Shown here in pieces: positions 18,900-27,059 of a stretch of 64,000 nt of DNA. How positions within the stretch are numbered: position 1 is the stretch's first letter; each line of letters starts with the position of its first letter. Source of the stretch: Denitratisoma sp. (lineage in GTDB: Bacteria > Pseudomonadota > Gammaproteobacteria > Burkholderiales > Rhodocyclaceae); contig JAVSMO010000001.1 of NCBI GenBank assembly GCA_032027165.1, positions 3,128,323 through 3,192,322 on the forward strand, read 5' to 3'. A model generated the notes under the pieces. That model made no database searches. It was not told where the DNA came from and saw nothing but the letters and a program-made list of their open reading frames with translations. The translations under genes and the position numbers were made by a program.

Positions 18900-19448
18900 A
18901 TGCGAACCCCACTGTTTTTGTCGATGCTTTTCCTTGCGGGCACCGCCCTTGCCCAAGCTCCCGCCCCTGCTGCGGAGCGGCAGGCCAGGATGGCGAACGA
19001 ACTGTTCATGGAGTCTTGCTTCAATCTGCGGGGCGACGAGAAGGCGCTGGGTGAATGGGTGCGTGCCAAGGGTTATGGCCGCACGGCGCCCGATTTCACG
19101 AAGGCCATCCTCCAGGGGCCCGGCGAGGTATGGTCGGCGGCGAACGATCTGGGAGACTTCCTCATTTTGCTGGCACCCGGCGGCAATTGCGAGGTCTGGG
19201 CCCGCCGCGCGGATGCCAGGCTGGCCGCCGAGCTGTTCGAAAAGGCGCTGAAGGAAGCGCGGGCGCCGGATCACAGCCTCGAGCCCGAAGCGGAGCGGGA
19301 GATCGTATCCTCGGGCATCAAATACCGGCAGGGCGCCTACTTCATGAAACAGAACGGCAGCCGGGGCGGCTGGCTGTTCATCTCGATCACCACCGAATCC
19401 GAAAAGGCGAGCGCCCAGGTTCGCCTGTCCGCCGACCGGGCGAAATAG
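18900..19448 (+). CDS. Hypothetical exported protein
   Basis: The protein has 182 residues with a signal peptide ending in ALAQA. The mature chain has two Cys (in MESCFNLRG and GGNCEVWARR) that could form a disulfide in the periplasm, and a SSGIKYRQGAYFMKQ segment. I do not recognise the family with confidence. It is 22 nt downstream of the hypothetical lipoprotein and probably belongs to the same transcript. Confidence 0.75.
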   Translation: MRTPLFLSMLFLAGTALAQAPAPAAERQARMANELFMESCFNLRGDEKALGEWVRAKGYGRTAPDFTKAILQGPGEVWSAANDLGDFLILLAPGGNCEVWARRADARLAAELFEKALKEARAPDHSLEPEAEREIVSSGIKYRQGAYFMKQNGSRGGWLFISITTESEKASAQVRLSADRAK

Positions 19449-19471
19449 GGCGGCCGCCTACGGGCGGGTGC

Positions 19472-19522
19472 TTGTCCGACCCATGATGCTGTGCTAAAGT
19501 GCAGCCCGTTCAACTGTTGAAC
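19472..19522 (+). promoter_or_regulatory. Candidate promoter and palindromic operator of the EPS-type regulator
   Basis: TTGTCC (19472-19477) and TAAAGT (19495-19500) are 17 nt apart. Directly downstream, at the expected transcript start, is GTTCAACTGTTGAAC (19508-19522), an inverted repeat with 6-bp arms and a 3-nt centre. It ends 8 nt before the GTG start codon, so it could serve both as operator and, in RNA, as a cover on the ribosome site. Autoregulation by the downstream HTH protein is inferred. Confidence 0.6.
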
Positions 19523-19530
19523 GGATAGCC

Positions 19531-19905
19531 GTGACCCCCCGCGAAACCGCCCATTACCGCGTCCTGCGTCTCATCGAGGAGCAGCCTGAGATTAGCCAGC
19601 GGGAGCTCTCCCGCGTTTTGGGGGTAAGCCTCGGCAAGACCCACTACCTGCTCAAGGCCCTGCTTGACAAGGGCCTGGTCAAGGCCAACAACTTCCGCCG
19701 CAGCGACAACAAGCTGGCCTACGCTTACCTGCTGACGCCCAGCGGCATCGCCGCCAAGCTGGACCTGACGCGGCGATTTCTGCGACTCAAGGAAGTCGAA
19801 TACCAGGCCGCGCGCGAGGAAATCGAGCGGCTGCGCCAGGAGCTCGACGCAGCCGTACCGCCGGATGTCTCCGCAGGTCGGGCTTCAGCCCGACAACCTG
19901 AATGA
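19531..19905 (+). CDS. MarR-type EPS-associated transcriptional regulator
   Basis: The protein has 124 residues from a GTG start. A winged HTH (VLRLIEEQPEISQRELSRVL, VSLGKTHYLLKALLDKGLVK) is followed by a C-terminal coiled coil (LKEVEYQAAREEIERLRQEL). This is the small regulator family found at the head of polysaccharide clusters in Proteobacteria. The last dozen residues are encoded by a REP-like palindrome, so the tail is probably dispensable. The wbpA gene begins 30 nt downstream, which places the O-antigen genes under its likely control. Confidence 0.87.
   Translation: MTPRETAHYRVLRLIEEQPEISQRELSRVLGVSLGKTHYLLKALLDKGLVKANNFRRSDNKLAYAYLLTPSGIAAKLDLTRRFLRLKEVEYQAAREEIERLRQELDAAVPPDVSAGRASARQPE
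19874..19900. repeat. REP-like palindrome at the 3' end of the regulator gene
   Basis: GTCGGGCTTCAGCCCGAC (19877-19894) is a perfect 8-bp stem with a 2-nt loop, with CAGG and CCTG as outer flanks after a small bulge. It resembles extragenic palindromes common in Proteobacteria. A degraded relative occurs at 45024-45041. Confidence 0.7.
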
Positions 19906-19935
19906 TAAAATTCCACCTTTTTCGGTTATGCCAAC

Positions 19936-21243
19936 ATGATTCTGGACGACTTTCTCGGCAAGATTGAAAACCGCAGCGCGACCATCGGCATCGTTGGCCT
20001 GGGCTATGTCGGGCTGCCCCTTATGCTGCGCTACTCGGAAGTCGGCTTCCGCGTGCTCGGCATCGATATCGACGGCGAGAAAGTGTCCCGCCTCAACAAG
20101 GGCGAGAGCTACATCGAGCATATCTCCGGCGCCGCCATCGCTGCTGCCCGCAGCAAGGGCTTCGAGGCCACCACCGATTTCTCGCGCAGTGCCGAGGCCG
20201 ACGCCCTGATCATCTGCGTGCCGACGCCGCTCAACCGCTACCGCGAGCCGGACCTCAGCTTCGTCCTCGATACGATGGACTCGCTTACGCCGCATCTGCG
20301 CCGCGGCCAGATCGTCTCCCTCGAGAGCACCACCTATCCCGGCACCACCGACGAGGAGCTCAAGCCCCGCATCGAGTCGCGCGGCTTCAAGGTGGGCGAA
20401 GACGTCTTCCTGGTGTTTTCCCCGGAACGGGAAGATCCCGCCAACCCCGACTTCGTCACCCGGACGATCCCGAAAGTCTGTGGCGGCACCACGCCGGCCT
20501 GCCAGAAGGCCGGCATGGCCCTCTATGGCGTGGCGGTCGACCGCGTCGTGCCGGTCAGCTCGACCCGCGCCGCCGAGATGACCAAGCTGCTCGAGAACAT
20601 CCACCGCGCCGTGAACATCGGCCTGGTCAACGAGATGAAGATCATCGCCGACCGCATGGGCATCGACATCCACGAGGTCATCCGTGCCGCGGCGACCAAG
20701 CCGTTCGGCTTCGTACCCTACTATCCCGGCCCCGGCCTCGGCGGCCACTGCATCCCCATCGATCCCTTCTACCTCACCTGGAAGGCGCGCGAATATGGCC
20801 TGCACACCCGCTTCATCGAGCTGGCCGGCGAGATCAACAGCACCATGCCGCAGTGGGTGGTGGGCAAGATCACCGAGGCCCTCAACGAGCGCGCCCGCGC
20901 CATCCGCGGCAGCCGCGTACTGGTGCTCGGCATCGCCTACAAGAAGAACGTCGACGACATGCGCGAATCCCCCTCGGTCGAGCTCATGGAACTGCTGGTC
21001 AAGAAAGGCGCCGTCGTCGAGTATTCCGACCCGCACGTCCCCGTCTTCCCGAAGATGCGCCAGCACCACTTCGACCTGAAGAGCGTGCCGCTGACGCCCG
21101 AGAGCATCGCCGGCTACGACTTCGTCGTGCTCGCCACCAACCACGACGCCTTCGACTACGAGCTGATCGCCAGGCACGCGAAGCTCATCGTCGACACGCG
21201 CGGCGTCTATCTCCAACCCGCCGCCAACGTCGTCAAGGCCTGA
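19936..21243 (+). CDS. wbpA: UDP-N-acetyl-D-glucosamine 6-dehydrogenase
   Basis: The protein has 435 residues of the UDP-sugar dehydrogenase family. The N-terminal NAD site is [19 protein letters not shown]. The central region ([20 protein letters not shown]) and the catalytic-Cys loop ([18 protein letters not shown]) follow, then a C-terminal UDP-binding domain ([16 protein letters not shown]). The GHCIPIDP form and overall length match WbpA/WbpO rather than UDP-glucose dehydrogenase. It oxidises UDP-GlcNAc to UDP-GlcNAcA, the first step of diacetamido-uronic acid synthesis completed by the next four genes. Confidence 0.93.
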   Translation: MILDDFLGKIENRSATIGIVGLGYVGLPLMLRYSEVGFRVLGIDIDGEKVSRLNKGESYIEHISGAAIAAARSKGFEATTDFSRSAEADALIICVPTPLNRYREPDLSFVLDTMDSLTPHLRRGQIVSLESTTYPGTTDEELKPRIESRGFKVGEDVFLVFSPEREDPANPDFVTRTIPKVCGGTTPACQKAGMALYGVAVDRVVPVSSTRAAEMTKLLENIHRAVNIGLVNEMKIIADRMGIDIHEVIRAAATKPFGFVPYYPGPGLGGHCIPIDPFYLTWKAREYGLHTRFIELAGEINSTMPQWVVGKITEALNERARAIRGSRVLVLGIAYKKNVDDMRESPSVELMELLVKKGAVVEYSDPHVPVFPKMRQHHFDLKSVPLTPESIAGYDFVVLATNHDAFDYELIARHAKLIVDTRGVYLQPAANVVKA

Positions 21244-21245
21244 TC

Positions 21246-22307
21246 ATGCGCCACTATCCCGCCCCCATTCTTGACCGCAAACTCCGTTTCGCCCTGGTCG
21301 GCTGCGGCCGGATCGCGAAGAACCACTTCGGCGCCATCGAGCAGCACAAGGACCGCGTCGAACTCGTCGGGGTTTGCGACGTCGATCCGGCAGCCCTGGA
21401 AAAGGCCGCCTCCGCGACGGGCGCCAAGCCGTACGCCAGCCTCGACGCCCTGCTGGCCGACAGCAACGCCGACGCCGTCGTGCTGACCACGCCGAGCGGA
21501 CTGCACCCCGAGCAGGCCATCAAGGCGGCCGAGGCCGGCCGCCACGTGCTGACGGAAAAACCCATGGCCACGCGCTGGCACGACGGCCAACGCATGGTCG
21601 CCGCCTGCGACCAGGCCGGCGTGCGGCTGTTCGTCGTCAAGCAGAACCGGCGCAACGCCACCCTGCAGCTGCTCAAGCGCGCCGTCGAGAAGCAGCGCTT
21701 CGGCCGCATCTACATGGTGAACATCAACGTCTTCTGGACGCGGCCGCAGGAATACTACGACAGCGCGAAATGGCGCGGCACCTGGGAATTCGACGGCGGC
21801 GCCTTCATGAACCAGGCCAGCCACTACGTCGACCTGCTCGACTGGCTGATCGGCCCCATCGAAAGCCTGCAGGCCTACACCGCCACCCTTGCCCGCAACA
21901 TCGAGGTGGAGGATTCCGGCGTGATGAACATCCGCTGGCGCTCCGGCGCCCTCGGCTCGATGAACGTGACCATGCTCACCTATCCGAAGAACCTGGAAGG
22001 CAGCATCACCATCATCGGCGAGAAGGGCACCGTCCGCGTCGGCGGCGTCGCCGTGAACGAGATCCAGCACTGGGAGTTCGCGGAGCCCGACGCCGACGAC
22101 GAGAAGGTCAAGTCGGCCAGCTACGAAACGACCTCGGTCTACGGCTTCGGCCATCCGCTCTACTACGACAACGTGATCAAGGTGCTGCGCGGCGAAGCCG
22201 AACCGGAAACGGACGGCCGCGAAGGTCTCAAGTCGCTGGAAACCCTGATCGCCTGCTATCTCTCCGCCCGTGACGGAAAGCGGATCTCGCTGCCGCTGGA
22301 TTATTGA
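21246..22307 (+). CDS. wbpB: UDP-GlcNAcA 3-dehydrogenase (Gfo/Idh/MocA family)
   Basis: The protein has 353 residues. The N-terminal Rossmann fold ([20 protein letters not shown]) and the EKPMA motif of the Gfo/Idh/MocA family are present, with a C-terminal alpha/beta domain ([20 protein letters not shown]). WbpB oxidises C3 of UDP-GlcNAcA in a cycle with the aminotransferase WbpE. The start ATG at 21246 is 2 nt after the wbpA stop, so the genes are tightly coupled. Confidence 0.93.
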   Translation: MRHYPAPILDRKLRFALVGCGRIAKNHFGAIEQHKDRVELVGVCDVDPAALEKAASATGAKPYASLDALLADSNADAVVLTTPSGLHPEQAIKAAEAGRHVLTEKPMATRWHDGQRMVAACDQAGVRLFVVKQNRRNATLQLLKRAVEKQRFGRIYMVNINVFWTRPQEYYDSAKWRGTWEFDGGAFMNQASHYVDLLDWLIGPIESLQAYTATLARNIEVEDSGVMNIRWRSGALGSMNVTMLTYPKNLEGSITIIGEKGTVRVGGVAVNEIQHWEFAEPDADDEKVKSASYETTSVYGFGHPLYYDNVIKVLRGEAEPETDGREGLKSLETLIACYLSARDGKRISLPLDY

Positions 22308-22311
22308 GCCC

Positions 22312-22881
22312 ATGCCCTTCGAAGCCCACCCCACCGCCATCGTCGACCCGGGTGCCCAGATCGGCGAGGGCACCCGCGTCTGGCATTGGGTGCACATCTG
22401 TTCCGGCGCCCGCATCGGCGAGCGCTGCTCCTTCGGCCAGAACGTCTTCGTCGGCAACGACGTCGCGATCGGCAACAACGTCAGGGTGCAGAACAACGTC
22501 TCCATCTACGATGCCGTCACGCTGGAGGACGACGTCTTCTGCGGGCCGAGCATGGTGTTCACCAACGTCAACAACCCCCGCTCGGCGGTCAGCCGCAAGA
22601 ACGAATACCGCCGCACCCGCGTCCGGCGCGGCGCCTCCATCGGCGCCAATGCCACCATCGTTTGCGGCCATGAAATCGGCGAATACGCCTTCATCGGCGC
22701 CGGCGCGGTCGTCACAAAGGACGTGCCGGCCTACGCCTTGATGGTCGGCACGCCCGCCCGCCGCATCGGCTGGATGTGCCGTTGCGGCGTCCGCCTGCCC
22801 AACGCCACAGGGGACACCGCCTGCCCCGAATGCAACACCAAATATCAAATAACACCAACCACCTGCATCCCCGCAAACTGA
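22312..22881 (+). CDS. wbpD: UDP-2-acetamido-3-amino-2,3-dideoxy-glucuronate N-acetyltransferase
   Basis: The protein has 189 residues forming a left-handed beta-helix of hexapeptide repeats ([37 protein letters not shown]). It acetylates the 3-amino group of the sugar nucleotide using acetyl-CoA. The C-terminus has a CRC...CPEC pattern that could bind metal, also seen in relatives. The last codons lie against a low-complexity heptamer repeat that fills the gap to wbpE. Confidence 0.92.
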   Translation: MPFEAHPTAIVDPGAQIGEGTRVWHWVHICSGARIGERCSFGQNVFVGNDVAIGNNVRVQNNVSIYDAVTLEDDVFCGPSMVFTNVNNPRSAVSRKNEYRRTRVRRGASIGANATIVCGHEIGEYAFIGAGAVVTKDVPAYALMVGTPARRIGWMCRCGVRLPNATGDTACPECNTKYQITPTTCIPAN

Positions 22882-22922
22882 CAACTGCCCACTGATATCT
22901 GCCAACTGCCAACTGCCAACTA
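22875..22922. repeat. Low-complexity AACTGCC/CACTGAT repeat between wbpD and wbpE
   Basis: The segment is a run of degenerate 7-nt units of the types AACTGCC, CACTGAT and ATCTGCC. The 28 nt at 22883-22910 match 23724-23751 inside wbpE at 27 of 28 positions. The run fills the intergenic gap and leaves no recognisable ribosome binding site for wbpE. Confidence 0.85.
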
Positions 22923-22924
22923 GA

Positions 22925-24040
22925 ATGCATTTCATCGACCTAAAAGCCCAATACGCCGCCCTCAAGCAGGAGATCGACGCCCGCATCCAGCGCGTCCTCG
23001 ATCACGGCCAATACATCATGGGCCCCGAGGTGCGTGAGCTCGAAGAGAAGCTGGAAGCCTATACCGGCGCCAGGCACTGCATCACCGTCGCCTCCGGCAC
23101 CGAGGCCCTGCTGATTTCCCTCATGGCGCTGGGCATCCGCGCCGGCGACGAAGTCATCACCACGCCGTTCACCTTTGTCGCCACGGCGGAGGTCATCGTC
23201 CTGCTGGGCGCCAAGCCGGTGTTCGTCGACATCCAGCCGGACACCTGCAACATCGACCCCGCCCTGATCGAGGCCGCGATCACGCCGCGCACCAGGGCCA
23301 TCATGCCGGTGTCCCTCTACGGCCAGCCGGCCGACATGGACGAGATCAACGCTATCGCCGCGAAGCACGGCCTGCCGGTGATCGAGGATGCCTGCCAAAG
23401 CTTCGGCGCCAGCTACAAGGGCCGCAAGAGCTGCAACCTCTCCACCATCGGCTGCACCTCCTTCTTCCCGAGCAAGCCGCTCGGCTGCTACGGCGACGGC
23501 GGCGCCATCTTCACCAGCGACGACGCGCTGGCGAAGGCCATGCGCGAAATACGTGTCCACGGCCAGGAAAAGCGTTACTACCACACCCGCGTCGGCGTCG
23601 GCGGCCGCATGGACACCCTCCAATGCGCCATCGTCCTCGCCAAGCTTGATCGCTTCGATTGGGAAATAAAACGCCGAATGGAATTAGGCACCCGCTACAA
23701 CAACCTGATAACTGCCAACTGCAAACTGCCCACTGATAACTGCCAACTGCCCACTGTCCACTCAGACCGAACAAGCGTCTACGCCCAATACACCGTCTTC
23801 GTCGACAACCGCGAGCAGGTCCTCGACACCTTCAAGGCCGCCGGCATCCCGACCGCCGTGCATTACCCCGTCCCGCTCCACCGCCAGCCTGCCTACAAGT
23901 CGGATGATGCCGGGCTTGTCCATTCGGAGCGGGTTGCCAGTCGGGTGGTGAGCCTGCCGATGGGCCCGGATCTGTCCGAATCCGATCAAGACCGAATCGT
24001 TTCCGCGCTGTCTCAGGCGGTCTCGCAAATTGTTTCCTGA
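22925..24040 (+). CDS. wbpE: UDP-3-keto-GlcNAcA aminotransferase (PLP-dependent, DegT/DnrJ/EryC1 family)
   Basis: The protein has 371 residues. Family features: GARHCITVASGTEALLISLM for cofactor phosphate binding, the aspartate segment VIEDACQSFGA, and the PLP lysine in TSFFPSKPLGCYGDGG. It transfers an amino group from glutamate to C3 of the 3-keto sugar made by WbpB. Residues about 259-280 (TANCKLPTDNCQLPTVHS) are encoded by a low-complexity repeat, after which normal family sequence resumes (DRTSVYAQYTVFVDN). The reading frame stays open and the catalytic core is intact, so the enzyme is probably functional. No good ribosome site is visible before the ATG. Confidence 0.92.
   Translation: MHFIDLKAQYAALKQEIDARIQRVLDHGQYIMGPEVRELEEKLEAYTGARHCITVASGTEALLISLMALGIRAGDEVITTPFTFVATAEVIVLLGAKPVFVDIQPDTCNIDPALIEAAITPRTRAIMPVSLYGQPADMDEINAIAAKHGLPVIEDACQSFGASYKGRKSCNLSTIGCTSFFPSKPLGCYGDGGAIFTSDDALAKAMREIRVHGQEKRYYHTRVGVGGRMDTLQCAIVLAKLDRFDWEIKRRMELGTRYNNLITANCKLPTDNCQLPTVHSDRTSVYAQYTVFVDNREQVLDTFKAAGIPTAVHYPVPLHRQPAYKSDDAGLVHSERVASRVVSLPMGPDLSESDQDRIVSALSQAVSQIVS
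23706..23764. repeat. Copy of the low-complexity heptamer repeat inside wbpE
   Basis: Repeated units of the AACTGCC, AACTGCA, CACTGAT and CACTGTC types run through the coding sequence in frame. The stretch at 23724-23751 differs at only one base from 22883-22910, so the two copies share an origin. The repeat encodes an N/C/L/P/T-rich loop in the aminotransferase. Confidence 0.85.
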
Positions 24041-24044
24041 ATCC

Positions 24045-25124
24045 ATGAAAATCGTAACGATCATCGGCGCGCGTCCGCAGTTCATCAAGGCTGCGGCGAT
24101 CTCACGGGTCATCCGCGATCACCATGCCGGCAGGATCGAGGAAGTGCTTGTGCATACCGGCCAGCACTACGATGACAACATGTCGAAGGTCTTCTTCGAC
24201 GAGCTCGACATTCCCCGGCCGCGCTACAACCTGGAGATATCCGGCGGCAATCACGGCGCCATGACGGGCCGCATGCTCGAAGCCGTCGAAAACGTTCTTT
24301 TGCAGGAAAAACCCGACTGGGTGCTCATCTACGGGGATACCAACTCCACCCTGGCCGGTGCGCTTGCTGCCGCCAAGCTGCACATGCCCGTTGCCCACGT
24401 CGAAGCGGGGCTGCGCTCGTTCAACATGCGGATGCCTGAGGAAATAAACCGCATCCTTGCCGATCGCGTGTCTGCGATGCTCTTCTGCCCGACGGAAACG
24501 GCCGTCGCAAATCTTCAGGCCGAAGGCATCACAAAAGGGGTGCATAACGTCGGCGACGTGATGTATGACGTGGCCCTGTTCTATCGCGAAAAGGCCAGAT
24601 CGCAGAGCAAATGCCTCCAGCAACTGAACCTTCCGGAAGGCGGGTTTGCCCTGGCGACCTGCCATCGCGCGGAAAACACCGACAACCTAGAAAGACTGAG
24701 CGGCATTGTTTCGGCATTGGGCAGGATTGCCGAAAGGCTTCCCGTAGTGCTGCCGCTGCATCCCCGCACGCGCAAGTTGCTTGCCGACCACGGCCTGGCC
24801 GGCAAGCTGGCCGGCGTCAAGGTCACTGAACCGTTGCCGTTCCTTGACATGGTTGCCCTGGAACAGGCCGCCAGGGTGATCCTCACCGATTCGGGCGGGG
24901 TGCAGAAGGAGGCGTTTTTCTATGGCGTTCCATGCATCACCATGCGCGATGAAACCGAGTGGGTGGAAACGGTCAGTACAGGAGCAAACCGGCTGGTCGG
25001 CGCTTCGGCTCCCGCCATCCTGGCCGCAACGGATGGCGTGATGAGCAAGGCGCGCATTGCGATTGAAGATAAACCTTATGGCGATGGCGATGCGGCGGGA
25101 AAAATTGTTGCGCTGCTAGCTTAA
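24045..25124 (+). CDS. wbpI: UDP-2,3-diacetamido-2,3-dideoxy-glucuronate 2-epimerase
   Basis: The protein has 359 residues of the non-hydrolysing UDP-GlcNAc 2-epimerase fold: IVTIIGARPQFIKAAAISRV, HTGQHYDDNMSKVFFDEL, YGDTNSTLAGALAAAKLHM, VAHVEAGLRSFNMRMPEEIN and LTDSGGVQKEAFFYGVPC. Its place directly after wbpABDE indicates WbpI (C2 epimerisation to the manno-configured diacetamido uronic acid) and not WecB; the folds are too similar to separate on motifs alone. The ATG at 24045 is preferred over an upstream TTG-type start at 24030 that overlaps wbpE. Confidence 0.88.
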   Translation: MKIVTIIGARPQFIKAAAISRVIRDHHAGRIEEVLVHTGQHYDDNMSKVFFDELDIPRPRYNLEISGGNHGAMTGRMLEAVENVLLQEKPDWVLIYGDTNSTLAGALAAAKLHMPVAHVEAGLRSFNMRMPEEINRILADRVSAMLFCPTETAVANLQAEGITKGVHNVGDVMYDVALFYREKARSQSKCLQQLNLPEGGFALATCHRAENTDNLERLSGIVSALGRIAERLPVVLPLHPRTRKLLADHGLAGKLAGVKVTEPLPFLDMVALEQAARVILTDSGGVQKEAFFYGVPCITMRDETEWVETVSTGANRLVGASAPAILAATDGVMSKARIAIEDKPYGDGDAAGKIVALLA

Positions 25125-25164
25125 AGATCTATTTCAACTTTTTAATTTGGTGTAGGGGGTAAAA

Positions 25165-26106
25165 ATGAAAGCATTCGTAACCGGCGGCCTCGGTCAAATC
25201 GGTTCTCATGTCGTGGAAATGATGCTGGCGCGCGGCGACCAAGTGATCGTCGTCGACAACCTGGCGACTGGCCGGCGCGAGCACCTTGCCGATCACCCAA
25301 ACCTGACTGTCGTCATCGACAGCATTGCCAACAAGCCGCTGATGGAGCAACTGATCGGCGACATGCGTCCTGATGTGATCATTCATGCAGCGTGTTCCTA
25401 CAAGGATCCGGATGACTGGTACAACGACACGCTGACCAACTGCGTCGGTGGGTCGCTCATGGTAGACCTCGCCAGGAAATGCGGCGTCAAGCGCTTCATC
25501 TACTACCAGACGGCGCTGTGCTACGGCCTCAAGCCGATGCAGCAGCCCATCCGCCTCGATCATCCGCGCAACCCGGCGGGTAGCAGCTACGCGATTTCCA
25601 AGACGGCCAACGAGTACTACATCGAGCTTTCGGGAATCGACTTCGTCACCTTCCGGCTGGCCAACGTCATCGGCCCGCGCAACGTGGCCGGCCCGCTGCC
25701 GATCTTCTATCAGCGCCTGAAGGACGGTAAAAAGTGCTTCGTCACGAAGTCGCGCCGCGACTTCGTGTTCGTCAAGGATCTTGCCGCCGTTACCGTCAAG
25801 GCCTGCGATGGCGTCGGGCATGGCGCCTATCACTTCTCCTCCGGCACGGATGTCGCCATCCAGGAGCTCTACGATGCCGTGGTCGAAGCCATGAATGTGC
25901 CGGGCAGGCCCCAGGCGGACGTCAAGGAGCTCGGGCCGGACGACGTCTTCTCGATCCTGCTCGATCCGTCCCGCACCTTCCAGGATTTCGGCAAGATCGA
26001 ATTCACGCCGCTGCAAACGACGGTTTCCGAAGCAATTGCCTACTACCAGCAGCATGGCACCCTGGGCGAGTACACCCACCTTCGTCTGTTGCAGGACAAA
26101 AAATAA
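25165..26106 (+). CDS. SDR-family NAD-dependent sugar epimerase/dehydratase, first of three (WbmF/G-like)
   Basis: The protein has 313 residues. The Rossmann motif is TGGLGQIGSHVVEMML, with VVDNLATGRREHL after the second strand and YAISK as the YxxxK catalytic pair. The usual Ser-rich SSxxVYG element reads YYQTALCYG, so Thr probably takes the Ser role. It shares HAACSYKDPDDWYNDT and QTALCYG with the next gene, so the two are paralogues. Three SDR genes in a row after a diacetamido-uronic acid pathway recall wbmF/wbmG/wbmH of Bordetella O-antigen loci. The exact reaction (C4 or C5 epimerisation) is not decided by sequence. Confidence 0.87.
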   Translation: MKAFVTGGLGQIGSHVVEMMLARGDQVIVVDNLATGRREHLADHPNLTVVIDSIANKPLMEQLIGDMRPDVIIHAACSYKDPDDWYNDTLTNCVGGSLMVDLARKCGVKRFIYYQTALCYGLKPMQQPIRLDHPRNPAGSSYAISKTANEYYIELSGIDFVTFRLANVIGPRNVAGPLPIFYQRLKDGKKCFVTKSRRDFVFVKDLAAVTVKACDGVGHGAYHFSSGTDVAIQELYDAVVEAMNVPGRPQADVKELGPDDVFSILLDPSRTFQDFGKIEFTPLQTTVSEAIAYYQQHGTLGEYTHLRLLQDKK

Positions 26107-26121
26107 GCGAGGCACTCGAGC

Positions 26122-27054
26122 ATGCGTATTCTCATCACCGGCGGTGCGGGCTGCCTGGGCTCCAATCTCATCGAGCACTGGCTGCCGCAAGGCCATGAAA
26201 TCTTCGTCATCGACAATTTCGTCACCGGCAAGCGTGAAGTCGTTCCCGAAGTGCAGGGGCTCACGGTCAGGGAAGGCAGTATTGCCGATGAGTCGGTGGT
26301 CAACGAATGCTTCGCCGCATTCAGGCCGGAGATCGTGGTGCATTCGGCCGCTGCCTATAAAGACCCGGACGACTGGATCGAGGACACCCGCACCAACGTG
26401 GCCGGCAGCATCCATGTGGCGCGGGCCGCGAAGGCCAACGGCGTGGAACGCCTGGTCAATTTCCAGACGGCGCTTTGCTATGGCCGGCCGCAGCAACTGC
26501 CGATTCCGGCGACCCACCCCACGGCGCCGTTCACCAGCTACGGCATCACCAAGACGGCGGGCGAGCAATTCATGCTGCTCTCGGGTGTGCCGACGCTGAC
26601 CTTGCGCATCGCCAACGTCACCGGCCCGAGGCTGGCCATTGGCCCGATTCCTACCTTCTACAAGCGCCTCAAGGCCGGGCAAGGCTGCTTCTGTTCGGAC
26701 ACGGCGCGTGATTTCCTCGATATGAGCGATTTTCTTGCCTTCATGGATCTCGCCATCAAGGCGGATGCGCCCGTCGGGACATTCAATATCGCCAGCGGTG
26801 AAGCACACTCCATCAAGGAGATATTCGACCTGGTCGCAGAGTATCTCGGCTTGGGTCGCATCGACGTGCCCATCGTCCCGCCCGCCGCGGATGATGTGCC
26901 CGTGGTCTCGCTCGATGCATCGGCCACTTTGCAATCCTTCGGCTGGCAGGCCAAGGTTAGTTTTGCCGATACCATCCGCCGGCAGTTGCAGTGGTATGAC
27001 CAATACGGCATTTCCGACGTTTATTCACACCTGAAGGCTTCGGCCGCTAAGTGA
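26122..27054 (+). CDS. SDR-family NAD-dependent sugar epimerase/dehydratase, second of three
   Basis: The protein has 310 residues, paralogous to the preceding gene: TGGAGCLGSNLIEHWL, VIDNFVTGKREVV, HSAAAYKDPDDWIEDTRTNV, FQTALCYG and YGITK as the catalytic pair. The start is 15 nt after the preceding stop. GC content and codon use are still close to the wbp genes, so this part belongs with the upstream half of the locus. Likely acts on the UDP-diacetamido uronic acid made by WbpABDEI (inference from context). Confidence 0.87.
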   Translation: MRILITGGAGCLGSNLIEHWLPQGHEIFVIDNFVTGKREVVPEVQGLTVREGSIADESVVNECFAAFRPEIVVHSAAAYKDPDDWIEDTRTNVAGSIHVARAAKANGVERLVNFQTALCYGRPQQLPIPATHPTAPFTSYGITKTAGEQFMLLSGVPTLTLRIANVTGPRLAIGPIPTFYKRLKAGQGCFCSDTARDFLDMSDFLAFMDLAIKADAPVGTFNIASGEAHSIKEIFDLVAEYLGLGRIDVPIVPPAADDVPVVSLDASATLQSFGWQAKVSFADTIRRQLQWYDQYGISDVYSHLKASAAK

Positions 27055-27059
27055 GACCC

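Noticed and set aside
22925..24040. Possibility that wbpE is a pseudogene because of the internal repeat
   Set aside because: The frame is open throughout, family sequence resumes after the repeat, and the PLP-binding residues are intact.
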